From assembly GCA_003104895.1 (NCBI GenBank), contig PQAG01000139.1, positions 1 to 25,167 of the forward strand: a stretch of DNA of 25,167 nt, read 5' to 3'. Source of the stretch: Nitrosomonadales bacterium (lineage in GTDB: Bacteria; Pseudomonadota; Gammaproteobacteria; Burkholderiales; Sulfuricellaceae). Below are positions 16,475 through 23,155 of this stretch, in pieces. Numbering within the stretch: position 1 is the first letter of the stretch; each line of letters starts with the position of its first letter. Under the pieces are notes generated by a model. That model saw nothing but the letters and a program-made list of their open reading frames with translations, was not told the DNA's origin and made no database searches. A program made the translations under genes and the position numbers.

Positions 16475-17392
16475 TCAGTCATGAGGCTGCGTTCCCCACA
16501 ATTTCTTGCTCTCGATCATTTTTCTGAGATAGCCGCGCTCCTCCGGCATGGTCACGAGGCAGCGCAGGTATTCCAGGAAATGCTCCTCGATCTGGTGTTC
16601 GCGCGTGATCTTGCCGGTAAGGAAGGTCCACTGCATGGGGAAACGGCCGGGCGCCAGATGGACGTTGTACCAGTGCCAGAAGGCGATCACCAGCAGGGCC
16701 AGCAGGGCTTCGTGGGGATGGGACAGGCGCATCATTTCCTGGAAGTGGGAGGCCATGCTGATGGGAAGCATGCTGGCCCAGACATCTGGAAACAGGAAGG
16801 TCGAGCCGGAAACCACCATCACCGTGTTGCCGAATCCGGCTGCAAAATAGTGAATCTTCTGCTTGTACATGAATTTGTCCATTTCCGGACGTTCTGCGCG
16901 CTTGCCAGCGAAAAACTGCATGTCTTCCCTGAAATCGCGAATATCCTTCCATACCGGCAGGATGGTGCGTCCCAATTCAAATGTACGGGCACGCAGCTTG
17001 AGCAGCGAGCCGAGGCCGATGGTAATGAAGTGATAAACCATGGCGAAAATCATGGCCGCCGCCAGCGTGCGGTGAATCACCCGCGTCACCTCCAGCCCGC
17101 CCAGCACGGAGTTGAAGGGCTGCGCCCAGAAGGCGGTGTTGTAGTGGATCGGCAGGCCGGTAAAGGCCAGCAGCAGGAAGGTACTGAAAATCAGCAGATG
17201 CTGGATGCGGATATGGACGTTGTAACGGTAGAAATCGCCAATCGGGTTCGAATCCACGTTTTTGTACAGCATCGAACGGTCGTCCGGCAGCAGGGCAACC
17301 ACCTCCTCGATGTCGCGCTCCTCCTCCGCACTCACCCTGTTGTGGCGCTTTGCGGTGTCCAGCACCTCGCGTGCTTCTTGTGATAGTTTCAT
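16475..17392 (-). CDS. Di-haem cytochrome b membrane subunit (module 1)
   Basis: A 305-aa protein with a cytoplasmic N-terminal extension of about 55 residues and at least four membrane helices. Conserved histidines sit in the usual places for a b-type quinone oxidoreductase: RIQH (His65), VIHR (His107), VYH (His121), HPHEALLA (His225/227) and HWYNVH (His240, His245). The same histidines occur in the paralogue at 20026-20826. It should exchange electrons with the quinone pool and hand them to the octaheme/triheme partners. It resembles the cytochrome b of formate dehydrogenase, thiosulfate reductase and Geobacter CbcB in plan. The start has AAGGA about 9 bases upstream. Confidence 0.88.
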   Translation of the reverse strand: MKLSQEAREVLDTAKRHNRVSAEEERDIEEVVALLPDDRSMLYKNVDSNPIGDFYRYNVHIRIQHLLIFSTFLLLAFTGLPIHYNTAFWAQPFNSVLGGLEVTRVIHRTLAAAMIFAMVYHFITIGLGSLLKLRARTFELGRTILPVWKDIRDFREDMQFFAGKRAERPEMDKFMYKQKIHYFAAGFGNTVMVVSGSTFLFPDVWASMLPISMASHFQEMMRLSHPHEALLALLVIAFWHWYNVHLAPGRFPMQWTFLTGKITREHQIEEHFLEYLRCLVTMPEERGYLRKMIESKKLWGTQPHD

Positions 17393-17419
17393 GTCTTGCG
17401 TGTCCTTAAGTCCATCAAC

Positions 17420-17470
17420 TCTTAAAAATTTTCAGAATCGTGGCGATCTGCGCCGCCACGAAGATTCTGA
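17420..17470 (-). terminator. Hairpin with T tract between octaheme and cytochrome b genes
   Basis: TCAGAATC (17432-17439) pairs with GATTCTGA (17463-17470), with further pairing inside (GTGGCG with CGCCAC). Read on the minus strand, the hairpin is followed by AAAATTTTT. It looks like an intrinsic terminator or attenuator placed inside the operon, 7 bases after the octaheme stop. It could adjust the ratio of the octaheme to the downstream genes. Confidence 0.5.
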
Positions 17471-17476
17471 ATAACA

Positions 17477-18589
17477 TCAGGAAATACGGTTGCTCTTGCG
17501 CCGGGTGCGCCGCCACCACGATGACCCTTCACGGAAGCGCCAGCTTGCGCCATCGCGCCAGCGCCCCCAGGTTTCGAATCCGGCCATGCCCACCAGCAGC
17601 ACCAGTACGCTATCACCCACGATGGTATAGATCATGTCGGCATAGTGCTTGAAGGGGTTGTCTTCCTTCTTGCTGGTGGGATGGGGGTCGAGCGCCGCAT
17701 AGTTCTGGTCGGCCCTGGTGTGGCACTGCTTGCAGGTCATCGCCCTTTTTTCCGCGCTCACCGGCGAACGCGGGTCACGCGAAGGCAGCAGTTCGTGGAC
17801 GCTGAGATAGTAGTTCACGGCGCTGGCATGACAATCCAGGCAGTTGGCCGCCTGGGTGTTGCCATACTTGGTCACCTTGCCGTGAAAGCTTTCATTGTAG
17901 GATTCCGCCGCGAACGGGAATTTCCGCCCCAACTCGCGCCCTTCTTCCTTGGCTGCCTGCTGGTGACGATCCAGCATCTGCTGGTCGGAATGGCATGAAG
18001 AGCACATCTCGACGATTTCCTTGGATGAGCGCTTGACCTCGCGAATGCGGCGGCTGGTGTGGTTGTACCACTTCTCCGCAAACTTGGCGTCCTCGTGACA
18101 GACCACGCAGCGGTCCACGATATGCTTGGGCGGCTTATCTTCCTTGGCGTTGTAGAGCGGGTTGGTATGGCAGTTGATGCAATAGGGTTTGTCGGCGTCA
18201 TTGCCTTTGGCGATTTTCTCCCGGCCATGGACACTCTTCTTGAATGCTTCATAGATGGGCTTGTGGCTGAAGGGCTTGCCGGTGGCGGGGTTCTTGATCG
18301 AATGGCATTCGGCGTTGCAGGTCACCCCTTCCGTAACCGGTTTGTGCGGCAGTTCCTTGATATAGCTGTGGCAGTCGCGGCATGGCACATTGCGGTGCAC
18401 GGTCTTGGAAAAAACGCCCGGCATGATGTAGTAGGTCTTTTGCTGCCCATCCTCGGTAATGCGCCCCATTTTCGGGTATTTGTGGCACATCAGGCAGGCT
18501 TCGTCATCCTCGAAGGCCAAAGCCGTGCCGGCATACCCCAGCAGCAGGGACAATATGCCTGCCATGCACCATCTGATCAGTATCTCCAT
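17477..18589 (-). CDS. Octaheme cytochrome c with C-terminal membrane anchor (module 1)
   Basis: A 370-aa protein with a signal peptide (ending GTALAFEDD) and one C-terminal membrane helix (about 320-340), so the haem part faces the periplasm. It has seven CXXCH sites (CLMCH, CRDCH, CINCH, CVVCH, CSSCH, CLDCH, CKQCH) plus a CX3CH site, CNAECH, as the third. The ATG at 18589 is preferred to 18595 because AAGGG then lies about 8 bases upstream. FSHKPIYEAFKKSVHG, ESYNESFHGK and other segments recur in the octahemes at 20864 and 24257. It is the first gene of the long minus-strand cluster and the probable periplasmic electron acceptor or donor of the cytochrome b. Confidence 0.88.
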   Translation of the reverse strand: MEILIRWCMAGILSLLLGYAGTALAFEDDEACLMCHKYPKMGRITEDGQQKTYYIMPGVFSKTVHRNVPCRDCHSYIKELPHKPVTEGVTCNAECHSIKNPATGKPFSHKPIYEAFKKSVHGREKIAKGNDADKPYCINCHTNPLYNAKEDKPPKHIVDRCVVCHEDAKFAEKWYNHTSRRIREVKRSSKEIVEMCSSCHSDQQMLDRHQQAAKEEGRELGRKFPFAAESYNESFHGKVTKYGNTQAANCLDCHASAVNYYLSVHELLPSRDPRSPVSAEKRAMTCKQCHTRADQNYAALDPHPTSKKEDNPFKHYADMIYTIVGDSVLVLLVGMAGFETWGRWRDGASWRFREGSSWWRRTRRKSNRIS

Positions 18590-18677
18590 CCTCATTTCCC
18601 TTTATTATTTCAGCAACTTTGGTTCAACATCGTATCGGCCAGACAGATTCACTATCATCAGGTCAAACATAGGCCTG

Positions 18678-18692
18678 TGTGAGACACGTTAT
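18678..18692. repeat. Direct repeat, proximal copy, in the operon leader
   Basis: TGTGAGACACGTTAT here matches TGTAAGACACGTTGT at 18750-18764, 72 bp apart, 13 of 15 bases identical. Paired repeats at an operon start may be binding sites for one regulator. Confidence 0.45.
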
Positions 18693-18739
18693 GCTGGCCT
18701 GATTCACCCTTCCACCCAAGTGGATATTGACCGCCGGTT

Positions 18740-18767
18740 ATCTTAGTTATGTAAGACACGTTGTCAA
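18740..18767 (-). promoter_or_regulatory. Candidate promoter of the long cytochrome operon, overlapping a direct repeat
   Basis: On the minus strand TTGACA (18762-18767) is followed after 16 bases by TAAGAT (18740-18745), a fair sigma-70 pair about 150 bases upstream of the octaheme start. The spacer and -35 overlap the distal copy of the 15-bp direct repeat (18750-18764), so a regulator bound there would touch the polymerase site. Confidence 0.5.
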
Positions 18768-18841
18768 TACTCAATATGAACGGCTTCATGCTGCAAATCA
18801 CTGTTCGATCGGCTATTGACAGGATGCCTTTCGGCCAAAAA

Positions 18842-18872
18842 GCAAATGGGCGCGACTATGCGCCCCCATTTG
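18842..18872. terminator. Strong hairpin downstream of module 2
   Basis: GCAAATGGGCGCG and its near-perfect reverse complement fold around a 5-base loop, with a single mismatch or bulge. The site lies beyond the end of the leftward module 2 and upstream of the module 1 promoter. No long T tract follows on either strand, so a terminator function is likely but not certain. The rest of 18768-18884 shows no gene. Confidence 0.4.
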
Positions 18873-18884
18873 CCTGAACCCCTT

Positions 18885-19006
18885 GGGAATCCCTGAACAA
18901 GTAGTCATTGCGAGGAGCGAAGTGACGAAGCAATCTCTTAACACTTTGAAAAACAAGATTGCTTCGCTACGCTCGCAATGACATTGCACGCTTAATCAGA
19001 CCTTCC
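18885..19006. mobile_element. 122-bp MITE-like inverted-repeat element, copy 1
   Basis: The element starts GGGAA...CTGA and ends TCAG...TTCC. It has inner arms GTCATTGCGAG...GAAGCAATCT (18904-18936) and the reverse complement (18957-18982). It has the same length and arm order as the copy at 22088-22209. It codes for nothing and would fold into a long hairpin. Its right end lies 17 bases from the stop of the triheme gene of module 2. Confidence 0.75.
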
Positions 19007-19023
19007 TTATGAGCCCCCAATGC

Positions 19024-20010
19024 TTATTTCGCTTTCACTGCCTCCGTCCTCGGCGCCTCGGCCTTTTCCACCCTCGGGGCTTGCGCCTCCCCCGGCTGCG
19101 GCCCGTCCTTCTCGCTCCAGGCCGCGCCGGTGCCCGGCAGCAGGAACTTGGGAATATGGAACTCGCGGTATTTCTGCACCATTCCCACAACCTCGGTATT
19201 GGTCAGCTGCTGGATACGGCGTGGCGGGTAACCAAGCTCTGCAAACGGGATATAAGGCGTCTGCGAAGATGTATGGCAGCCGTCGCACAACAGCGGCTTC
19301 TCATCCACCATGCGGTGAATCACCTTCTTCATCTTTGATTGCTCGGTGGAGCTTAGGCCGTCCTTGTTTTTCAGGTAATCTGTCACGAACGCCCGCTCAC
19401 GATCACCGTTAAGGAAGCGGAAGCTGCCGCCGGCGGCCAATGTCCCCGGAGCGAACTTGGTGCCGTAGTTGCCGTATTTCTCTTTTTCTGTTGCGACCAG
19501 CCCCGGCGGGTTTGCCACCACCTGGCCGCTTGCCTTGTCGTACCAGCGGAAGACCCACGGCCCCTGGTCCGGCTTCTGCTTGATGTGGCAGGTTTCGCAG
19601 GCGATGAAGAATGCGTGCATGTTCAGGAAGGCACGTATGGGTTTTGACTTGTCATGGGGCACCGCGCCATGGCAGCGCGTGCACACGTTGGTTTCATCCG
19701 GCTCCACCATCATGCCGATGTGGTGGAAATGGCCCTTCACGTACTGTTCCTTCACGACGGTATAGCCGAGATCGGTGGTGGCCGTCGCTTTCTGTTCCTT
19801 CATGACCTTCTGCAGCGCCTCTTCTTCGAAAGATGCGGCTTCGGGCGTTTTCACCGTGGTGCCGAAAACCTGCTCCTGCTTGGGCTTCTCTTCGTGGTGA
19901 TCGGCATGGCTGAAGATTACCGGATAAATGAAATTGCCATACCAGACCGCGAAGACAATCAGGACGATTGCGTAAAGTTTGCCTATCAGTTTCTTCAATC
20001 GACTATACAT
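19024..20010 (-). CDS. Membrane-anchored triheme cytochrome c (module 2)
   Basis: A 328-aa protein with one N-terminal membrane helix (about residues 12-32) and three haem motifs: CTRCH (110-114), CETCH (138-142) and CDGCH (242-246). RAFLNMHAFFIACETCH, and PYIPFAELGY...LTNTEVVGMVQKYREFHIP, match the module 1 protein at 15220-16299. It lacks that protein's first helix and has a different linker. The C-terminus is an Ala/Glu/Lys-rich tail. The ribosome site is GGAG, 6-7 bases before the ATG. It follows the cytochrome b by 15 bases and ends module 2; no multiheme wire gene follows it. Confidence 0.88.
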   Translation of the reverse strand: MYSRLKKLIGKLYAIVLIVFAVWYGNFIYPVIFSHADHHEEKPKQEQVFGTTVKTPEAASFEEEALQKVMKEQKATATTDLGYTVVKEQYVKGHFHHIGMMVEPDETNVCTRCHGAVPHDKSKPIRAFLNMHAFFIACETCHIKQKPDQGPWVFRWYDKASGQVVANPPGLVATEKEKYGNYGTKFAPGTLAAGGSFRFLNGDRERAFVTDYLKNKDGLSSTEQSKMKKVIHRMVDEKPLLCDGCHTSSQTPYIPFAELGYPPRRIQQLTNTEVVGMVQKYREFHIPKFLLPGTGAAWSEKDGPQPGEAQAPRVEKAEAPRTEAVKAK

Positions 20011-20025
20011 ATTCTTCTCCGGCCC

Positions 20026-20826
20026 TTAGTGGCGCTGAGGTTTGATCTCGTCCTGCAGGCCCTGTTCGGTCATGATCCGCACATATTCCGCATAATGCTC
20101 GTGAATCATGTCGGCTTCAGTGAGATATCCGGTGATGAATACCGTCCCCAGGGGAAATTTTTCGGGCGAGTAGTGCACGTTGTACCAGTGGACGAAAAAC
20201 AGGAACAGCGCCGCCAGCAACGCCTCGTCGGTATGCATGATGTAAAAGGCGTTCATCGCGATGCCGGGAAGGATGTGGCTGAATTCATCCCGCCACCAGA
20301 GAATGAAACCCGCCGGCCCGAGGATGGGAATACCCCAGTAGGGCGCGTAGTAGTCGAACTTCTCCTTCCAGGACATGCGGTCATAGCGCGGGGGGCGGTT
20401 GGTGAAGTACAGCAGGTACTTGAACATGTCGATCAGGTCGAAGAAGTCCTTCTTGTTCGGAACCATTTCCTGGCCCAGGAATTCCCTCCCGATATTGCCC
20501 AGCGTGAGGCGTCCTTCCTTTTTCAGGCGCAACACCCGCCGGGTATAGAACAGGTACATCCAGTAAATGGTGTGGTAGACGAACAGGCCCAGCAAAATGG
20601 AGCCAACGATACGGTGAATCGTCGGCGCATGATCTATCCCGCCGAGCGCCTTGTAGATGGGCTCCGCCCATGGCTGATCGTGGTATTTCAGCGGGAACCC
20701 GGTCAAGGACAGCGTGATTACAGTGGTAAACAGGACGATGTGCTGCAGCCTTTGATGCAGCGAAAACCGGTAGAAATATCTCCGCCCGTTTCTTTCACAT
20801 ATGATCGGATATTTCGGCATGGCCAT
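20026..20826 (-). CDS. Di-haem cytochrome b membrane subunit (module 2)
   Basis: A 266-aa paralogue of the cytochrome b at 16475-17392, lacking that protein's long N-terminal extension. The conserved histidines are RLQH (His29), TIHR (His71), VYH (His85), HTDEALLA (His198) and HWYNVH (His213, His218), each in or next to a membrane helix. The end HEHYAEY also matches HFLEY in module 1. It probably oxidises or reduces quinone and exchanges electrons with the octaheme and triheme partners on either side. An ATG two codons inside (20820) is an alternative start. Confidence 0.88.
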   Translation of the reverse strand: MAMPKYPIICERNGRRYFYRFSLHQRLQHIVLFTTVITLSLTGFPLKYHDQPWAEPIYKALGGIDHAPTIHRIVGSILLGLFVYHTIYWMYLFYTRRVLRLKKEGRLTLGNIGREFLGQEMVPNKKDFFDLIDMFKYLLYFTNRPPRYDRMSWKEKFDYYAPYWGIPILGPAGFILWWRDEFSHILPGIAMNAFYIMHTDEALLAALFLFFVHWYNVHYSPEKFPLGTVFITGYLTEADMIHEHYAEYVRIMTEQGLQDEIKPQRH

Positions 20827-20863
20827 TTAAAGTAACCCTCAATCAGTGCACGTTTTCGACTTG

Positions 20864-21934
20864 TTATCTGGAGGAGTGGCGATCATCATCCGGCGACTTC
20901 CTGAAAGCAAAATTCGGGAAGAGCCTCCTCAGCAGCTCAAGGATGATGAGAACCAGGAAGAAATACATTACGCCCGCCATGAGCGCCGTGAAAAATTTCA
21001 GCATGTAATGCTGCAAGGGGTATTTGTCCTTGTCATAGGTGACGTGGACCTGGTAGCCGGCCAGTTTTGGGCCCGCTTTTTCATGGCACTCGGAGGTGCG
21101 GCAGGTCGTTGGAACATTGTTCTTGTTGCTGGCCGAGGTCGGTGAATCCTTGCCTTCGATGAAGTGCACGCTCTCACCCTTGACCACGTGGCAATCCATG
21201 CAGTCCGGCGTCTCCTCGGAGCCAAAACGAATCGCCTTGTAATGGAAGGTTTCCTTGTAGGAGGTGACGACATCGTCAAGCTTGTGCCGCTGCTGGAATT
21301 CCTTGTCGCCGTGGCACTTGGCGCAGATGCCCACGATTTCCGTCGGCTTGCGCATCTTTTGCAGGCGCGAGGTCACATGCTTGTAGAAGGATTCCGCGAA
21401 ATTGCCCGTGCTGTGGCAGGTCTTGCAGCGGCTTAAGCCACGCTCGGATACACCATGGGATTTCCCCTTGAAGAAGGACAGCGGCCGGTACAAGGGTTCC
21501 TCGTGGCAGTCCTTGCAGCCGGGATAGTCCTGCTGGTATTCCTTGGCCTTGCCGTCGGCATCCATCTTGCCGTGAACGCTCTTGGCCAGCAGATCCGCTA
21601 CCGGCTTGTGCGAGAATTTTTTCTGCCCGGAAGGTTCGGTCAGATGGCATTCGGTGGTGCAATCCACTTTCTTGGCGGGATCATGGGGAATTTTGCTGAT
21701 GTCCTGGTGGCAGTCCATACACTTCACCCGGACATGAGGGCCTTCCTCAAACAGGGCTTCGTTGATGTAAAACAGGCGGAAATTGCCATTTTCATCAATG
21801 CGGCTCAGGCCGCGATGCTTGTGACAGAGAACGCAGTTCAATTCGTCCTCGGCACTGGCTATTCCACCCATACCGAAAAGAAGCAAGGCCGCGAAAAACA
21901 AAATGACGCGAGCTTTGAAGGATGACTTACCCAT
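20864..21934 (-). CDS. Octaheme cytochrome c with C-terminal membrane anchor (module 2)
   Basis: A 356-aa protein starting at 21934, where AAAGG lies 8 bases upstream and the sequence begins with a signal peptide (MGKSSFKARVILFFAALLLF, ending GIASAEDE). The ATG at 21940 is an alternative; longer frames lack a signal. Haem sites in order are CVLCH, CMDCH, CTTECH (CX3CH), CKDCH, CKTCH, CAKCH, CMDCH and CRTSECH (CX4CH). The membrane helix is at about 312-336. KKFSHKPVADLLAKSVHGK parallels module 1. The two non-standard sites imply that the synthase tolerates wider Cys spacing, or that these haems differ in use. Confidence 0.88.
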   Translation of the reverse strand: MGKSSFKARVILFFAALLLFGMGGIASAEDELNCVLCHKHRGLSRIDENGNFRLFYINEALFEEGPHVRVKCMDCHQDISKIPHDPAKKVDCTTECHLTEPSGQKKFSHKPVADLLAKSVHGKMDADGKAKEYQQDYPGCKDCHEEPLYRPLSFFKGKSHGVSERGLSRCKTCHSTGNFAESFYKHVTSRLQKMRKPTEIVGICAKCHGDKEFQQRHKLDDVVTSYKETFHYKAIRFGSEETPDCMDCHVVKGESVHFIEGKDSPTSASNKNNVPTTCRTSECHEKAGPKLAGYQVHVTYDKDKYPLQHYMLKFFTALMAGVMYFFLVLIILELLRRLFPNFAFRKSPDDDRHSSR

Positions 21935-22087
21935 TGACATGGCCTTTATTGTGTGTCTTTTAGTCGAACTCGTGCTGCTTGCACCTGCATGGCGATCCAA
22001 CACCACCCTGCCGGTTGCCTGCCCCGGAGGCCGAACTCCGGCCTCCACCATACATTCATTTACTGCGGGCTTGCCCGGCAGTATTTA

Positions 22088-22209
22088 GGGAAGCGCTGAT
22101 TTAATCGTCATTGCGAGCGAAGCGAAGCAATCTCGTTATTTTGTAATCAATAGGTTATAGATTGCTTCGTCGCCTTGCTCCTCGCAATGACGAATAAATC
22201 AGCGTTTCC
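22088..22209. mobile_element. 122-bp MITE-like inverted-repeat element, copy 2
   Basis: The ends GGGAAGCGCTGATTTA and (reverse complement) GGAAACGCTGATTTA are followed by inner arms TCGTCATTGCGAG and GAAGCAATCT on both sides. TTA flanks both ends and may be a target duplication. The copy has the same length and structure as that at 18885-19006. It sits between the octaheme gene of module 2 and an FNR-like site upstream. Confidence 0.8.
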
Positions 22210-22247
22210 TTAATACAAAATCCACCCTCAGTTGATTCATTCAATAC

Positions 22248-22261
22248 TTGATACAGATCAG
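22248..22261. promoter_or_regulatory. FNR/ANR-like binding site
   Basis: TTGATACAGATCAG matches the FNR-family consensus TTGAT-N4-ATCAA in 9 of 10 fixed bases. On the minus strand a possible -10 (TATTAA) lies at 22210-22215, directed to module 2. The spacing places the site near -51 rather than the ideal -41.5. A site of this family would tie expression to low oxygen or nitric oxide. Confidence 0.5.
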
Positions 22262-22300
22262 CAACCAGGACAACCAGGACAACCAGATCACAAGATCACA
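22261..22300 (+). repeat. Short 9-bp tandem repeat
   Basis: CAACCAGGA occurs twice in a row and a third time with a changed end (CAACCAGAT), followed by GATCACAAGATCACA, in which GATCACA is repeated. The stretch is non-coding. The remainder of 22210-22399 shows no gene. Confidence 0.5.
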
Positions 22301-22399
22301 TTATCTCGATTATATATCCAAATTTCCGCTCTCCGCAGCCAGCAGCGGAAACACAATTCACCCAGTGAGAGTTTCACGCGAAATCAGGAACGCCGGAGA

Positions 22400-22666
22400 T
22401 CAGTGCGGGCGCCCAAATGCAAAAAAACCTATCATCGCCAGCATGGCAATAAGGATGGCCCAACCAGCAACCGTAATAAGCGCGCCGGCAACTTTGCCAG
22501 CCCCGCCCTCTTCATTCGCGGACATGCCCACGAAACTGCCAATCTCATAGCCGTACCATATGCAGCCGAGCGGAATAACCACAACGGTGATGGCAAGATG
22601 CAAGGTTTCACGGCTTCCGGACAAATGAGCCATGACCAAACATGCAAGCGCCGCCAGAAGCGACAT
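22400..22666 (-). CDS. Small membrane protein of unknown function
   Basis: An 88-aa frame from the ATG at 22666, with about three hydrophobic helices (near the N-terminus, around residues 25-45, and 60-82) separated by short loops, including SANEEGGAGKV. It has no cysteine motif and no recognised family. The ribosome site is poor, and a GTG at 22729 in the same frame would add 21 polar residues. It lies between module 2 and the third module, on the same strand as module 2. The helical pattern and codon use support a real gene; its function is unknown. Confidence 0.55.
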   Translation of the reverse strand: MSLLAALACLVMAHLSGSRETLHLAITVVVIPLGCIWYGYEIGSFVGMSANEEGGAGKVAGALITVAGWAILIAMLAMIGFFAFGRPH

Positions 22667-22776
22667 CACCCGGCCAACTTCCGCCCTTACCTCACCCACC
22701 TTCGAACAACTCCCGTTTACGTCCCGCACCCGATTGCACCCTGCAGCAGAAATGCTGCGCCCATTTAATCAATCTA

Positions 22777-22804
22777 TTGACATAAACAAGCTTGTTTATA
22801 TAAT
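22777..22804 (+). promoter_or_regulatory. Consensus sigma-70 promoter with palindromic operator in the spacer
   Basis: TTGACA (22777-22782) and TATAAT (22799-22804) match the consensus perfectly, with a 16-bp spacer. The spacer lies within the 18-bp perfect palindrome ATAAACAAGCTTGTTTAT (22782-22799). A dimeric repressor bound there would block polymerase. It faces the NHL/octaheme genes; transcription would begin near 22811, leaving a leader of about 345 bases. Confidence 0.8.
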
Positions 22805-22808
22805 ACAC

Positions 22809-22847
22809 GCATTAGTTTTATTGATCCAGCGCATTAGTTTTACTGAT
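22809..22847 (+). repeat. Direct repeat at the start of the transcript
   Basis: GCATTAGTTTTATTGAT (22809-22825) and GCATTAGTTTTACTGAT (22831-22847) differ by one base and are 22 bp apart, about two helical turns. They overlap the predicted transcription start. The stretch 22848-23155 shows no convincing gene, only very short frames without ribosome sites. Confidence 0.6.
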
Positions 22848-23155
22848 TCTTAACCCTTCATGCGGCAGAAGCAGCCTTGCCATCAATCCACGGAACAGAA
22901 AGCGCCCTGCCTCGACTGAACACAGAAACAAGGGGAAAATTCGATTGCGTTTCCCGCAGCTGCTCTGTCCGCCCCACCCAGAAATTGGGTATGATGACCA
23001 GGATTTCCGCTTGTTATCCAGCAGGATGAAGACACGGATCTGTCAGATGGCGCCAGCCGTTGCCTGGTTTCGAGCGGTTGCAGGCCCTGCCTGAGTTACA
23101 ACTTTCGTCAACAATTGCTACGGCCTGGCCGGCAAGAAATTTGGGAAACGCCCTG

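Noticed and set aside
19654..20835. A 393-codon plus-strand frame opposite the module 2 triheme and cytochrome b genes
   Set aside because: It crosses two real genes, and its product has no membrane or haem motifs. The minus strand encodes conserved paralogues.
22261..22300. Short repeated units that could suggest a CRISPR array
   Set aside because: Units are only 9 bp, adjacent and without spacers, so this is a simple tandem repeat.
22860..23060. Very short plus-strand frames (12-22 codons) in the leader of the NHL gene
   Set aside because: None has a properly spaced ribosome site or a hydrophobic or regulatory pattern; a leader peptide cannot be supported.
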